DNA of 64,000 bases from Nymphaea colorata (lineage: Eukaryota; Streptophyta; Magnoliopsida; Nymphaeales; Nymphaeaceae). Location of the stretch: contig NC_045138.2 of the NCBI RefSeq assembly GCF_008831285.2, forward strand, positions 29,483,934-29,547,933, written 5' to 3'. The notes under the pieces are model-generated. The model did no database searches. It was not told the origin of the DNA and saw only the letters and a list, made by a program, of their open reading frames with translations. Positions 31,719-44,723 of this stretch are shown here, piece after piece (position 1 is the first letter of the stretch; each line of letters opens with the position of its first letter). A program made the position numbers and the translations under genes.

Positions 31719-32600
31719 ATCATATCTGCCTAAATAAACAAAAATTAATGGTTCAATGGCTATCTTTAGACACCCATCTGTAGTTCAATGCCTCGAGCTT
31801 TTCGGGAGAAAAGAGAAGAATTCCTAAAGCTGGAAGGATTCAAGGGGATATGAATCTGAATCTTGGTGGGCGATTGAGGTGATCCTCACAGGATATGGAT
31901 TCGAGCTCAACTCTTCAACTACATCTTTCCTCAATATAGATCTGCAATTGGTTCACCAAAATGAAACGCTTTTGGGATGGTTATTTCGCTGACCATGTCA
32001 TGATCCATATTTAAGTTAAATTAATTGGTTCCTAGAAAAGCCTGTATTTTAATGCAGCGTACATCATATAAACGATTGGCGTATATACATTTTTCTCATG
32101 ACGATGGAGGGCTAGCGTCTTCAATTTTGAAAATTAAGACTCCTGTGTTTTGATTGGAAGATTGAGGATATACGCATACTAAAATTAAATTAAAATCAGT
32201 AGACTGCATCAGGAACCACATGCATCTTATACATCATTTTAACTATTCCAACCACCTTACTTTATCTAATTTAATAATTCAAAAGTCAACTCCATTTAAG
32301 GCTCAGAATTGAATCAAGCAGCTCCTGTTTCAATCCCTTCAGCCCCTATACCACGTTCGTCTCCACTTATAGCACATCGATAGATATATATATATATATA
32401 TAGCCGCACTTGAATGGACATTTGTGGACTGGAAATCTCGGGTCCTCGCCTTTATTAGCTTCAACTTGGCACATTTGCACTAATCCAGCAAATTTTGAGG
32501 AGAGAAAGCGAGAGATTGTGCAACGATTTGGTTGATTACACACTTGATCACTACCTGCAACTGTAGAGTTCTGGTTAGCTTCGAACTGCTGATGTTCTGA
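31719..32600. promoter_or_regulatory. upstream region of the 32.6-kb PGG gene (duplicated block)
   Basis: Matches about 2,025-2,500 and, most closely, 54,170-54,720. The last 150 bases before the ATG ('TTAGCTTCAACTTG.CACATT', 'TTTTGA.GAGAGAAAGCGAGAG') are nearly identical at 54.56 kb. A short (TA)n lies at 32,385-32,402. The retrotransposon now ends about 890 bp upstream of the ATG and may displace distal control elements. Confidence 0.6.
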
Positions 32601-32603
32601 TTG

Positions 32604-33167
32604 ATGGATAGACAAGGTATGGACAGGAACGACAGCAGCAAAACCATCTTGGAGTTGACATCAGCTGGCAAGAATTCTGAGGTAACTCTCTCATCTTTAG
32701 TCCAGCATGCAGGCATAAGCTTTGGTAGTCAAGTTCTGGAGGAGCTCAGGTCAGCCTCTCGGCACCGACTCAGGTTCATGACCGGCGTCTCATGAGACCC
32801 GACTTGCATGTAGTATTAAAGTGTAATGAATCATTAGGAGGACAGAAACCTCGAAATTTGAGTCGTTGAACCCGTCAAACAGATTTCCTTTTATTTCCAA
32901 CCTCAAACATCATCAATTCAATAATTTTCCATATGTACATAATTTATATTGATCATTAGAACTTTTCAGAGAAAAAAACTGAAATATTTTGTGTTCTCTT
33001 TATATTACATTGCACCTTAAGTACAGATGCATCCAAAAGTTTAGACCATGGTAATATGATTTCAGAATTAGATTATGCCAACTTTTTAATAGTATAACAC
33101 TCAACCAACTCTAAACCATTGGATGATGGAGATATGTGACTTACACGCTAAAAATGGTACCTTTCTT

Positions 33168-33213
<46 letters not shown>

Positions 33214-35404
33214 CATAAACTTGCATCTACTCTTCTGCTGAAAGTTACTTATTAACACACAAGGCACACCTAGATATTTGACTGAGACCAATTAGGAATT
33301 AGGTTACAGACAAAAACATGACCTCTTAAATTTTGTTAAAAAATATTCAGAAAAAATATGAACTTTCTAATTTGGTTTACAAAGGCTAACATAATATATA
33401 TCATATTTTTGTTCATGTTGTTGCGAAAAATATAAATTTTGTGCCATTAAAATTTTGATTTTATAAGAGCCATTATTATTTGATTATTAAAAAAATCATT
33501 AAACTCAAAAAGTGATTAACCTAGTATATGATTCCAATTGAATAACTATTAAGGTCATAGTTATTAAAAATGTTGGATTACATAAAATGTACTTAATCAA
33601 CATTAGGGTCTAGTTTTTGTCTCTCGCCTAATCACTTAAGTAGTATGGGATAACCAATTCTTTTATGTATGTGTGTGTATAGTGAATTATGACCCTAATT
33701 ATCTAAAGTCACCCGATGATTTAACAAGAGTTGTCTATTTGAAGCAGATTGATAGTTGAGAGTAAAAAAAAAAAAAGTGAATTGACATTAGATTAAAAAA
33801 ATGTTCATCTCCTTTCTCTCCATGTTTTTATCTGAAGTGTCCATCATGATGGATCAAACAATCCTGATTAGGTAACTAGATAACATTGAAAAACTAGGTC
33901 AACACACACACATATATATATAAACATGAGTATTGTCATATGTTCATGACAAATGACTTAATTAGAAAAAAGCACATGCAAATAAACATTTCCAGTTGGA
34001 TGGCAATTATTGCCCGATTTTATGTCCAGCCTTCTAGCATTTTCGATGATATTTTCACGTTCAACTATGTAATTGAAATCCCACATCTAAAAGATAATAA
34101 ATTCAAAAAGGAAAAGTTCTTGAACTTTGGGATGTATATGTCGTCCTTGTAAGGTGAAGCATTAATTTCAGGTCATGAAAGCCATTACACAACTCAAGAC
34201 TTCCTTTGTCTACTTTAATGCTTTTGGGTATTGATTCAAATCTAGTTACCTGATTAAGTTTTTTGAGGAGAGTTAAAAATGAAATTTAGCTTACCAAACA
34301 GCTTATATTTAAGCGGCAGTGCGAGAAATTAAAGCTCCTCAAGTTTGGGAGTCCTATTAAAAAGGCGTAGCCAGCCATATGGCTCCGCCCTAATTCAAAG
34401 TTAGTAGTAAACGGTGTTTAGTTAATAGAAAACCATAAATGAAGACAATTTTTTCTCTTTAACCTTTTGGGCACCTTCAGATGAAGGAGATAAGGATGAT
34501 GAAATGGAGATACTCCAGCATATATAGATTGTTAATCTCCTTACGAATGGTCATTGGATAAATCTTTTTGTGCATATGTACAGATAACGGAAGTTCTTCC
34601 ATCTACAGCTAACGAGGTGGAGCGAGACAGTTCCATTAGTCTTGGACTAGCAGTCGATGGCCAGAGATCTTCCCAGGACGTGCAGGTCCAATCTCTTCCC
34701 TCATCTGGAGAACAAGAAGGTAAGTACATCCCTGACTCGTTACGAGGACAGAAAATATGGTCTTCATCAAGACTGTTGAGAAGACGTTCAAAGAAGAAGG
34801 TGAAGCGATTAGAAGAACAAACTAAAAATGGGGTAAAGGAGAAGCGAGGCGCTATGATGATTGTGAGTGTGCTGATAGCAACACTCACATACCAGGCCTC
34901 CCTCAACCCTCCCGGTGGCTTCTGGCAGGATGACAAATTTGAATCAGCAGGCAACAGCACCGCTGCAGCACCGGTCGAACAGTCCGCCAATGTTTCCCGA
35001 CCCGCGGGCACTGCAATCAATAGCAACTTTCGTAGCTTCCAGTGGTTTCTGATGTCTAACACGGTGGGGTTATTTGCATCTTTGGTCGTCATCTTGCTCT
35101 TGACCAGCGCCATCACAGTTGGAGTTGGCTCATGATGTGGGCTTTGATGATCATTATGTGGATCTCCGTCTTCTCCGTAGCGTTTAGTTTCTTCTGTGGA
35201 GTGCTGATCATCTTGCGGGGAGATTTCTCATACCCAGCGGTTAAATACTTAATTGTGTTTGGCTTATGCTGCATGGGGCTCTTTGGCCTACTGGTGCTGT
35301 TGCACGCTTTCATTGGCTTGAAGGAGATCTATCGCCGGGTGATGCCGAAACTAAGATTGCACAGTCAAAACGTTGACCCCGCTTCTTCCTCTCTCCCTCT
35401 CTAA
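32604..35404 (+). pseudogene. PGG-domain gene, two exons, frameshifted in the membrane region
   Basis: Exon 1 (32,604-32,681) encodes 26 residues, MDRQGMDRND... ending GKNSE, with donor GTAACT. Exon 2 starts at 34,584 after the acceptor GTACAG and reads ITEVLPSTANEVERDSS, a variable linker, then VKEKRGAMMIVSVLIATLTY, QASLNPPGGFWQDD and membrane segment 2 (NTVGLFASLVVILLL). After the segment 'ITV', 11 bases stand where two paralogues (47.39 and 57.1 kb) have 12, so the frame meets TGA at 35,133-35,135. The rest of the membrane region (MMWALMIIMWISVFSVAF onward) continues intact in the next frame to 35,404. The shifted product would be about 209 residues and lack two of four membrane segments. 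Either a pseudogene from a very recent one-base loss or a sequence error. Confidence 0.75.
32682..34583. other. intron of the 32.6-kb gene
   Basis: GT...AG bounded, AT-rich, with (AT)n at about 33,172-33,210. Bases 33,340-33,700 and 34,320-34,580 recur in the homologous intron at 54.9-55.83 kb. No gene is seen inside. Confidence 0.6.
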
Positions 35405-36390
35405 TAAAACAACTTAATTCCGGCGGTGGCTTAGTTCTTGTCGGCCAAGGCAAGTTGTTGAAGTGGACCGTGGAGCACTATCTCTGAATCTATTGACTCT
35501 TGCCGAGATGAGGGAGATATCTCCACAGATAATCTTGCTGGAATTTGGAGTCTTGCTGCATGCTCTTTTGGTATATTGGAAACCTTCCTCTCATAAGCGT
35601 TCACCATATACAATAGTATATTGTATTTTACGAAATATTTCCGTTGTATGTATTGTCGTATAAATCTGAACTAAGACTTTGTTGGTTTACTCCTTGGCTT
35701 GTGTCTTTAAAATTTTCTAGTGATATCAATGCCAGATGTCAGACAACCTCTGAATTTGTGCATATACTGTCTGTCGCAATTGGTTCTGACAAGGTAAGCA
35801 CCCTGAGCTATCAAATGGACGGAGGTTAGAGTACTCGAACCTTTAACAAAATGCAGCATTCTAATTTGGTCCTGCCCTAAGACAAACACTTGAGAAAAAC
35901 TCAAAACCACAGAAGAAAACCACAGAAGAACTCAAACCACAGAAGAAAACCTAATAAGTAACTCTTATAAATCAGTTTTTAAAATCTAGGAGCAGTGATC
36001 TTTAGATTGTTATAGAAAATTAATTGCATATACAAGGCATAATCTCAAAATAAATGAGTAAGTTTTCGAACAAAAACTTGCAGCAACATATTTAGGTTTG
36101 TGTCAAGAAAGATCCAATTCCTGATAGACGTTAGTCAAAAGCCCAAAACATTAGCTAAATTTTCTCCTTTTTCTTAATAAAGAATTGAAACACAATTTTG
36201 TACCTTACAAGGCATAGACGAAGCACCAATGGAAAGGCAGAGTGTCTCAATACATGGTTCCAATAGTGGGAGACTGTCAACGTATTGGACAGGGGATAGG
36301 TGCTTGGGCCCGAATGCCCGCCAGCTGCCGTGTTCTGCTCCTCATTCTTAATTTGGTGTCAAAAGAATGAACTAACCTCCTAGCTATTCT
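35405..36390. repeat. 3' flank shared with the 46.9-kb gene
   Basis: Parallels 47,640-48,600 and partly 50,930-51,430, including 'TCGGCCAAGGCAAGTTGTTG', 'ATAATCTTGCTGGAATTTGG' and 'GCCGTGTTCTGCTCC'. It contains the 3' untranslated region and downstream DNA of this gene subtype. Confidence 0.7.
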
Positions 36391-36626
36391 TCAAGGGTCC
36401 TCTAATCACAAACCAAACCTACATTCGGAGTACTATCATAATGCATACCTGATCCCTTACTCAGATATTCTAGTATATCTGAGTAAGTGTGCAATTTGAA
36501 AAGTGTGCAACGCCCTTTGAGGTGATAAGCGTTTGATTATGCAATTTGATGGATTATGCCAAAGCGACTGGGTCTTAGTACCTTTTTCAGGACGGATCTC
36601 TTTGGTGAAGGTGGTGATGATATTGG

Positions 36627-36982
36627 TGTTAGGAATAACACACAATAAACTCTCTTTTCGCACTCTCAAGAGGGGGTTAGAAGCAACAAGGAAGAAGACA
36701 ACGATTTACGTGGTTCAAAACAATAATCTCCTACGTCCACGGTCGCACAGATCTCTTGTATTCTCTCTCTTCTATGAACACACAGAACAGACACTCACCA
36801 GCGGCGGCCATCCTCAAAACATAAGGATTAGAGCAAACCCGCATTTGTACAAAATGACATATATGCCTTTACATAAAGAAAGGGGGCGCTGCCCCCTGCA
36901 ACCCCCAATCAACTTACCGCGAAGTTGGATCCGCAGTATTGCAAATGAGTGTCTAATATGAATCAACTTCCATACACCAACA
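36627..36982 (+). mobile_element. solo LTR (356 bp), TRIM/Copia-like
   Basis: Begins TGTTAGGAATAAC and ends ACACCAACA, so TG...CA with short inverted ends. It contains 'ACGATTTACGTGGTTC', typical of small plant Copia or TRIM LTRs. It is flanked by ATTGG (36,622-36,626) and ATTGA (36,983-36,987), a 5-bp target duplication with one change. The family T copy at 15.94 kb lacks the insert and reads ATATTGG directly into the matching right flank. No internal domain or second LTR is nearby, so it is solo. Confidence 0.85.
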
Positions 36983-37134
36983 ATTGAGAGACTTTCTTCT
37001 TACCTTCTAATGGCTAGATCCATAGTTCTTTCCGTAGTATAAAAAAGAATAACTGAATCGAGTTCACACAGTCTCGTCTATCACTTTTTGTCTATCACTT
37101 TTTTGCTTGAGCAGACATACTGGTCTTAGAAGTA
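36983..37134. repeat. family T, right half
   Basis: Continues the repeat interrupted by the solo LTR; matches 15,950-16,060. Confidence 0.7.
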
Positions 37135-37375
37135 AATAGCATTAGATACATGGTTACCCTACGCCCGTCGAATGTTGCAGCGGAGAGGACTTCTCCTCCC
37201 CCTGCACAGTTCACAGCAAATTTATTACCAACGCTTCTTTAGGCGTCACTGTTGCTTGGAAAGGAATCGATGGCCTCCCTCTCTGCCAAATGCAAATGGT
37301 TCGCTCCCTTTTTTTTATTTTTTATTTTTTTAAATCATGCAAGAGGAGCGTTTTATCGAGCGTACCTTACTCCAG
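37135..37375. repeat. dispersed GC-rich repeat related to the 61.0-kb TIR element
   Basis: Has 'GAATGTTGCAGCGGAGAGGA', 'TTTAGGCGTCACTG', 'GGAATCGATGGCCTCCCTCT' and 'CATGCAAGAGGAGCG'. It lacks the inverted right end found at 61,202-61,221. Confidence 0.7.
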
Positions 37376-37860
37376 AGGTTAGTGGGGCCATGAATTCTGC
37401 ATAGGAAAAAATTTTGACAATCGGATGAAGATTAAATAAATTATGAACTGAAAAACAATCTTTTAACTACTTCCCGGGTGGAAAGCTTATATTATGGTAA
37501 GCACAAATGACATTCTTCAATATGAGAATTTATTTCCACCTGATTTAAATCTTGCTCCGAACTGGCATAACAGTTGGATTTGTTATATAAGAGGGAAAAC
37601 ATTTCCCCAGTTGTATATAACCGGGCCACTCTCATTCATTTTGGATAACGTAAGGGGATTGGACTCTGCCAAACGGGTTCTGTAACATACTGCCATTCAT
37701 GCGTCATGACAGAGCAAGTGAATCAAACATTTTAGTGCGTCTAGAGATCCGATGTCTCGAGTATTCATCAGGAGAAGACTATAGACTATCGGTTCCAAAA
37801 AAAGGTTTTGGTAAATAAAAATCCTGGTAGATGAGCTCTTAATGTCGTCCACAAGCTAGG
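37376..37860. repeat. dispersed repeat family Q, copy 4
   Basis: Close match to 18,600-19,060, as a block following the GC-rich repeat in both places. The two repeats therefore travelled together. Confidence 0.75.
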
Positions 37861-38490
37861 TGACTTGGTCCTGAGCACTCGTGCTAGATCTAGACAAACT
37901 CTTCAACTTGACCTCAGAAATGACAAAATGCAAACAATAAAAATCACATTGCGTGCATTTAAAAAGTAAAAAGTAAATAGCGCTGTGAAAAAATATATTG
38001 TGTATGTTGTGTGTGTGTGCGTATATTGATTAGCCATGTTATTAGTAGTGTCATTCAATATTAGTGCTCACTTTTTACCCTTCATTAAGCCGCAATATAC
38101 TTCTCCCATTTCAATTTTGCTATGGCTTTCTGTGGTGTTCTCAAGGTCATGAATCAGTCAAACATTTCCTAGCATGCTGATGTGGGCCCATGCCCAACCA
38201 CACAGTAAGTCAGTAGACCAGCCCACATCCGGGTACAGGCACGCCTTCTTCAGCCATGCCCACCGTCAGATAGAGCCATCGGAGCCAGCCAGCCTCTGCA
38301 ACCCACTTATAAGACCCAGAGAGCCACGCTGCACCAGCCAGCTTGTTCAAAGACTGCCTGGCCCTATCTCAGCAGAATTGCTAAGGGAAGTGGCAAGGGT
38401 GTCTTGAGGGCTTGGACAGAGGTTGCGTTCGGCTAAAGAAATTGGTGGTGGGCCGGAAAGGGCTTGGCCGATCAAACAAGGTCCTTGCCT
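37861..38490. other. unassigned, with a GC-rich island
   Basis: Bases 38,165-38,485 are GC-rich relative to the surroundings (for example 'GAGCCAGCCAGCCTCTGC'). A 77-residue frame there resembles nothing I know. It may be a transposon fragment. Confidence 0.3.
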
Positions 38491-40344
38491 AGCCAATGGA
38501 ACCTTTTAATAGGGAAGACTCTAGGCGAGTCCTAATGAGCATAGCATATTTTATAAGGGCAATACTCATTAGTACATCGCACGGAGAGGCAGAAAATTTT
38601 ATCAGAGGGGCGCAAACTTCCGATGTAACAGAGTCATTAACAAATAAATTCATAACATGCATGTTTAATCTCGTATTGTCATACATTAAATATGTTTCAT
38701 GAAAATTTCATGTTTACAAGAAAGAAAAAAAAGCACGGCAGTAACGTATAAATATTGAAATGCCATGAGAACACTTTTCTTGAAACGGAATTTTCAAAAT
38801 TCTTTTTATTTTCAATAAAAAACAGTAATTTTATAATTCAGAACAATTAAATGAGAAAGGCTTAATGGACATTTTAAGAAATTGTAAATTATATATAGAT
38901 TTTGGAAAGTTAATAACAGATTTTTATGTATTTTTGGCAACTGGAAAACATTCAGAAGCTCCCTAAATGCTAATTAATTATTTGTCTATTGCCTAAGTAT
39001 ATTGACCTGAAACTAAACTATTCAAGGCCGCTAGTACTTAAGTGAACTATAAGCGAATGTAAACCTAAAAACTTTAATGCTACTATTCCTTCAAAAAAAA
39101 TAAAATGGGCCACACGTGTATTGTATTTTCGATAATTAGTTTGAGTTAATTCTTCATTTTTTGAAAGAAAAAAGAAAGAAAAAAAGAAGAGAAAGCAATT
39201 GATTGCTCAAGGGTTAACATATAAAACTAGAAGCGCGGACACTATAATTAAAGAAGCAATTAGAAACGAACCGTAACAACTATGTTCCAATTAATGGAAT
39301 TTGCAAGTTATCAATATGAATTTCGAACCTATAAACTGACAAGGTTGAGATCGATGAGGGCTAGGGCCTTTAACTGAATTAGCATTTGTAGGTGTTGATC
39401 CCGTTTCAGGTCACGTTATTTTTCAATAGGTAAAAAGGATTAAAAACCGTTAAAAAATTAATACTTTTATCACAAATTAGAAGATGATATGGAGAATGGC
39501 TTCTAAACAAAATAGAAACTGCAATCATTAGTCGATCTATATCGATAAGTAAATGTTTCTCTCATTTTTTTTCTTCCCAAACTGCGGACATGAAAATATA
39601 CTAAAACTTAGAGAGAGAACACCATCCAGTGTGTTTATATGAATCCAAAAATGTGCGTCTTCGTTCAATGTGTCCCTTTATTATTCATTTGACTATTCCA
39701 ATCCGATCGAAGGCTCATGCAGCTGGTGGTATACCAAGTTCGTCGTTGTAATTATAATTAAATCCCACGTAAAAACTTACTCGTGTTGGCCAATGAATTG
39801 CCCAAGTTAACGAATCAGGTTCGAGCTATCTAGAAGTGCCATGTAAATCCTCCATGTCTTGAGAACCTGGGAGAGGGGAGTGGGTTGCCTCAGACGAACA
39901 TGAGCCAAGTTCGTTGTTGAGCTCATTTAGCGGTTGTTGGTTGGATTGACAGATTTATTTTTATGGGTGTTATTCATTTGAAAAATATAAAGGATGGATA
40001 CATGCTATCTTAATTAATTGACAGGTGTATTGTTTTCTACGAACAACAGGAGAAAAAGAAGGAACTATCACATCTTCCCAGTATTTTTCCTCCCCCACCT
40101 TCCGCTGTCTCTAATGTCATTATTCAACTTAATTAAACATTAATTGGACTATTCTACTCTTTAGTGTCAATACTTCCAAGGTAGGCACACTTTTGTTTTG
40201 TCGATCCGACTGTGGAAGTAATTGTGAAAGGGAGAGACGGGGGACTTGATTGCACATTTGTGGATCCCAAGCAATCTTGTACCTGATTTAGCAGATAAGA
40301 GGAAATTCATGTCCAAGGCAATATGTAGCGTCGCCTTTAGCCAT

Positions 40345-40360
40345 CACATCATTTGATGTG
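40345..40360. promoter_or_regulatory. conserved 16-bp inverted repeat, copy 1
   Basis: CACATCA-TT-TGATGTG, in a module followed by 'AGTTTTAAGTTGACACATTT' and a (GA)n leader at 40,457-40,479. Confidence 0.6.
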
Positions 40361-42026
40361 GAAACGGTTTTGCAAGTTAGTTTTAAGTTGACACATTTGT
40401 ACAGACCAGCAAGATGACAGAGAGGGAGGGTGGGAGGTTGAGCAGCAAGATTTCAGAGAGAGAGAGAGAGAGAGAGAGGTAGAAAGAGAAAGAGAAAGAT
40501 AGTCCATGTTCTGTAAGTACATATATAAAAGAATGTGCAGGTCCCATCTAGATCCAGATTATAAATATTCATTAGACTATCATAGTCTCTCAAGATAGCT
40601 TTGGATAAAAAAAAAAGAAAACAAGATTGCTCAAGGGTCAACATATAAAACTAAACAAAAAGAAAACAAGGTTGTTCAAGGGTCAACATATAAAACTAAA
40701 CGGCGGCTATAATCAATGAAGTAATTAGAAACGAATCATACCAACTATTTTCCAATTAATAGATTTTATAAGTTATCAAAGTGAATGCCGAACCTACAAA
40801 ATAACAAGGTTGAGACCGATGTGGGCTAGGGTCTTTTTAACTTAATTAGCATCTCGCACCCTCTTCCCACGTGTTGGTCCTGTTTTAGGTCACGTTATTT
40901 CAATAGGTAACAAAGATTAAAAGCTGTTAAAAAGTCATACTTTTATTCAAATTTCTAAGATGATATGGCGAATGGTTTCTAAACAGTAGTCGTTCTATCT
41001 CGTTAAGATAAAGGAATGTTTCAAACTTTTCTTTTTTATTATTATTCTTCCCAAACTAGGGGCATGACAATATTCTAAAACTTAAAGAGAACACCATTCA
41101 GTGTGTGTACATGAATCCACAAATGTGTGTGATCTCTATTCAGTATGTCTCTATAGTATTCAATAAGGCTCCCGAAGCAAGCAGCTGGTGGTATACCATG
41201 TTCTTCTCAACTCGGTCTAACGATTAACGAGCTGAACATATGAACATGGGCTATAGCTAGCTCGTTACGACCAGTGAGCGTGAGTGTGGGTGTTCATTTA
41301 TATCGACTGGATCGTTGACAAATATTTGCTTAGATTTCCAAGATTAATGTGTTTAGGTGACTTTGTAATTATAATTAAACCTCACATAGAAACTTACTGA
41401 AATTCGTCAATGAATCGAGTTCAAGCTAGCTACAATTCATGAGACAAAGTACTCCAATGAACTACGCTGTTTATCAAGCAACCCGGGGTTGCCTCAGATG
41501 AAGAAGACCCGAGTTTGAACCATGACCCCAAATTTAATGAAAGGATGCAAGTTGCAGCGTTATCTGAGCTCATTAAATATAGCTGGTTGGATTGGCAGAC
41601 CATTGAAAAATCTCAGCATTAAGTCATTTCTCAAAAAGTGAGTTATTATTCTGGATTGTAAATGGTGGATATGAACACTGAGGCGTTCCACTTTCCATAA
41701 GACGTCTTCGACCCTTAGACCTGAGGGAGAAGCGAAAAAGGAAGAGGCCTCGGCGGCTTGAGTGTATCTTCCTATCATTCTCATGTTTTCAACCTAACTA
41801 AACATTCATCAGACTATTCTACTCCAGTGTCAATATTTCCAAGGACAAACACCCTTTCCTTCTTGTCGATCTAACTGTGAAACTAATATGAAAGGGAAAG
41901 ATGGGACTGAAGGAACGCATAGCTGGACTTGATTGCACATCTGTGGATCCCAAGCAACGTTGGACCTGATTAAGCAGATAAGAGGAGATTCATGTCCAAG
42001 CAATATCGAGCGTCGACTTTAGCCAT

Positions 42027-42042
42027 CACGTCATTTGATGTG
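42027..42042. promoter_or_regulatory. conserved inverted repeat, copy 2 (one change)
   Basis: CACGTCA-TT-TGATGTG. The A-to-G change creates a TGACG core on the minus strand. A (GA)n leader lies at 42,113-42,131. Confidence 0.55.
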
Positions 42043-42327
42043 GGGATGTTGAGTCCACGCCTTTGCTAGTTAGTTTTAAGTTGACACATTTGTAGAGCCC
42101 AGCAAGATTCTAGAGAGAGAGAGAGAGAGTGAGTGAATCAGAACCCTTAATTTGGCTTTCCTTGAAAAGTTTCTATCTCCGCCCACCCCTGTATACAATG
42201 AATCTAATACGTGATAGATAGCATATGACAGGAAATTCATGTCCAAGCAATATGTGAAAATATATAAGTGAAAGCATATAAGAGAAAATTCATGTCCAAG
42301 GCAATATGGAGCGTCGACTTTAGCCAT

Positions 42328-42343
42328 CACATCATTTGATGTG
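42328..42343. promoter_or_regulatory. conserved inverted repeat, copy 3
   Basis: CACATCA-TT-TGATGTG, only 300 bp after copy 2, so this module was locally duplicated. It is followed by (GA)n at 42,450-42,481 and (AT)n at 42,498-42,521. Confidence 0.55.
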
Positions 42344-42443
42344 GAAATGTTGAGTCCACGCCTTTGCTAGTTAGTTTTAAGTTGACACATTTGTACAGAC
42401 CAGCAAGATTACACAGAGGGAGGGAAGGACATTGAGCAATAAG

Positions 42444-42483
<40 letters not shown>

Positions 42484-42656
42484 AATGGTTTGAAAGTATA
42501 TATATATATATATATATATACATGAAAGAATGTGCAGGTCCCATCTAGATCCAGATTATAAATATTCATTAGACTATCATAGTCTCTCAAGATAACTATA
42601 CAAAAGCTATATTTCCAATCACCAACTCAGGGAGAGAGAGAGGGAGACCCGTAGCT

Positions 42657-42713
42657 ATGGACAGAAGGCTCTTGCTTAGGAACCCTTTAAGGGGAAAGAC
42701 TCTTTGCGTGTCC
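42657..42713 (+). pseudogene. ankyrin-type first-exon remnant
   Basis: ATGGACAGAAGGCTC encodes MDRRLL, like the ankyrin exon start at 16,286 (MDRRVY), right after a GA-rich leader. The similarity ends within about ten codons, where unit sub-block A starts. Confidence 0.4.
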
Positions 42714-43283
42714 TAATTACCATAATATATTTTCTGAGGATATATCTTACTACTGTAGTTTTGAAACTACTTATTTGAATTTGTTATTATAAACTTTGTA
42801 ATAATTTATAAAGATGCTGATATATTTAATTTCAAAAATTATTTCTCGTGAAAATTGAAATGCCACAGGAAGATTTTTCTTGAAATGAAATTTTCAAGAT
42901 ATTTTTTTATTTTCAACAAAAGAACAGTAATTTTATAATTCTAAGAACAAATAATGACAAAGGCAATTGCTTTTTTCGAGCTTAATGGTCATTGTAAGAA
43001 ATTATAGATTGTGTATAGATTTTTCAAAGTCAATAGATTTTTATGTATTTTTGTCAACTATAAGAGAGTCAGAAGCTCCTTAAATACTAATTACTTGTTT
43101 GTTGCTTAAGATATAGAGCTGAAATTAGAATATTCAAGGCCGCTAGTAATTAAGTGAATTATAAGCAAACCTAAACCTAAAAATTTTAGTGGTGCATTTT
43201 CTTCAGATAAACAAAATGGGATACATGCACGTATATTCTATTTTCATTAATTAATTTGAGTTAATTCTTCATTTTTGAAAATC

Positions 43284-43305
43284 CCCCCCCCCCCCAAAAA
43301 AAAAG
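43284..43305. repeat. homopolymer C tract then A tract
   Basis: A run of 13 C followed by a run of A, absent from sister units at the same position. Confidence 0.85.
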
Positions 43306-44723
43306 GAAAAAAAGAAACCAAGATTGCTCAAGGGTCAACATATAAACTAAACGGCCACTATAATTAATGAAGAAATTAGAAACGAATCATAACAACTGTT
43401 TTCCAATTAATAGATTTTATAAGTTATCAATGTGAATGCTGAATCTACAAAATGACAAGGTTGAGACCGACGTGGGCTAAGGACTTTTAAACTTAATTAG
43501 CATCTCGCACCCTCTTCCCACGTGTTGGTCCTGTTTTAGGTCACGTTATTTCAATAGGTGACAAAGATTAAAAGCTGTTAAAAAGTCATACTTTTATTCC
43601 AATTTCGAAGATGAAATGGAGAATGGATTCTAAATAGTAATCGTTAATCGTTCTGTATCGATAAGATAAATGAATGTTTCAAACTTTTTTTTTTTTTATT
43701 TCTTCCCAAACTAGGGGCACGACAATATTCTAAAACTTAAAGAGAACACCATTCAGTGTGTCTATATGAATCCACAAATGTGTGTGATCTCTATTCAATA
43801 TGTCTCTCTATTATTCATCTGACTATTCCTATCCGATCTAAGGATCCCGAAGCAAGCAGCTGGTGGTATACCATGTTCATCTCCACTCGGTTTAACGATT
43901 AATGAGCTGAACATATGAACAAGGGATATAGCTAGCTCGTTACGAAAAGTGAGCATGAGTGTGGGTGTTCATTTATGTCGACTGGATCGTTGACAAATAT
44001 TTGCTTAGATTTCCAGGATTGAAATGTGTTTAGGTGACTTTGTAATTATAATTAAATCTCACATAGAAACTTTACTCAAATTCCTCAATGAATCGAGTTC
44101 AAGCTAGCTAAAATTCTTGAGACAAAGTACTCCAATGACCTACGTTGTTTATCAAACAACCCGGGGTTGCCTCAGATGAAGAAGAGCCGAGTTTGAGCCA
44201 CTAAACTCATATTTAATGGAAGGATGCAAGCTGCAGCGTTCTCTCAGTTGTTGAGCTCATTAAGCTGGTTCAATTGGCAGACCATTGAAAAATCTGAGCA
44301 TTAATTCATTTCTCATGAGTGCTATTATTTTGGATTGTAAATGATGGATATGTAACACTGCAGTTTACGGGTGTTCCGCTGTCCATCCTAAACCTGAAGC
44401 AGTCTTCGACCCTTGGACCTGAGGAGAAGAGGAAGAGGCTCCCACGGCATCAGTGTATCCACCCATCCTTTGTGGCCTCGTTCTCATTTTTCAACCTCAC
44501 TAAACATTCATTAGACTATTCTACTCCTGGTTCAATATTTCCAAGGACAAACAGGCTTTCCTTCTTGTCGATCTTACTGTGAAACTGATTCTGAAAAGGA
44601 AAAGATGGGACTGATGGTACATGTAGCCGGACTTGATTGCACATCTGTGGATCCCATGCAACCTTATAGCTGATTTAGCAGGTGATTCATGTCCAACCAA
44701 TACGGAGCGTCGACTTTAGCCAT

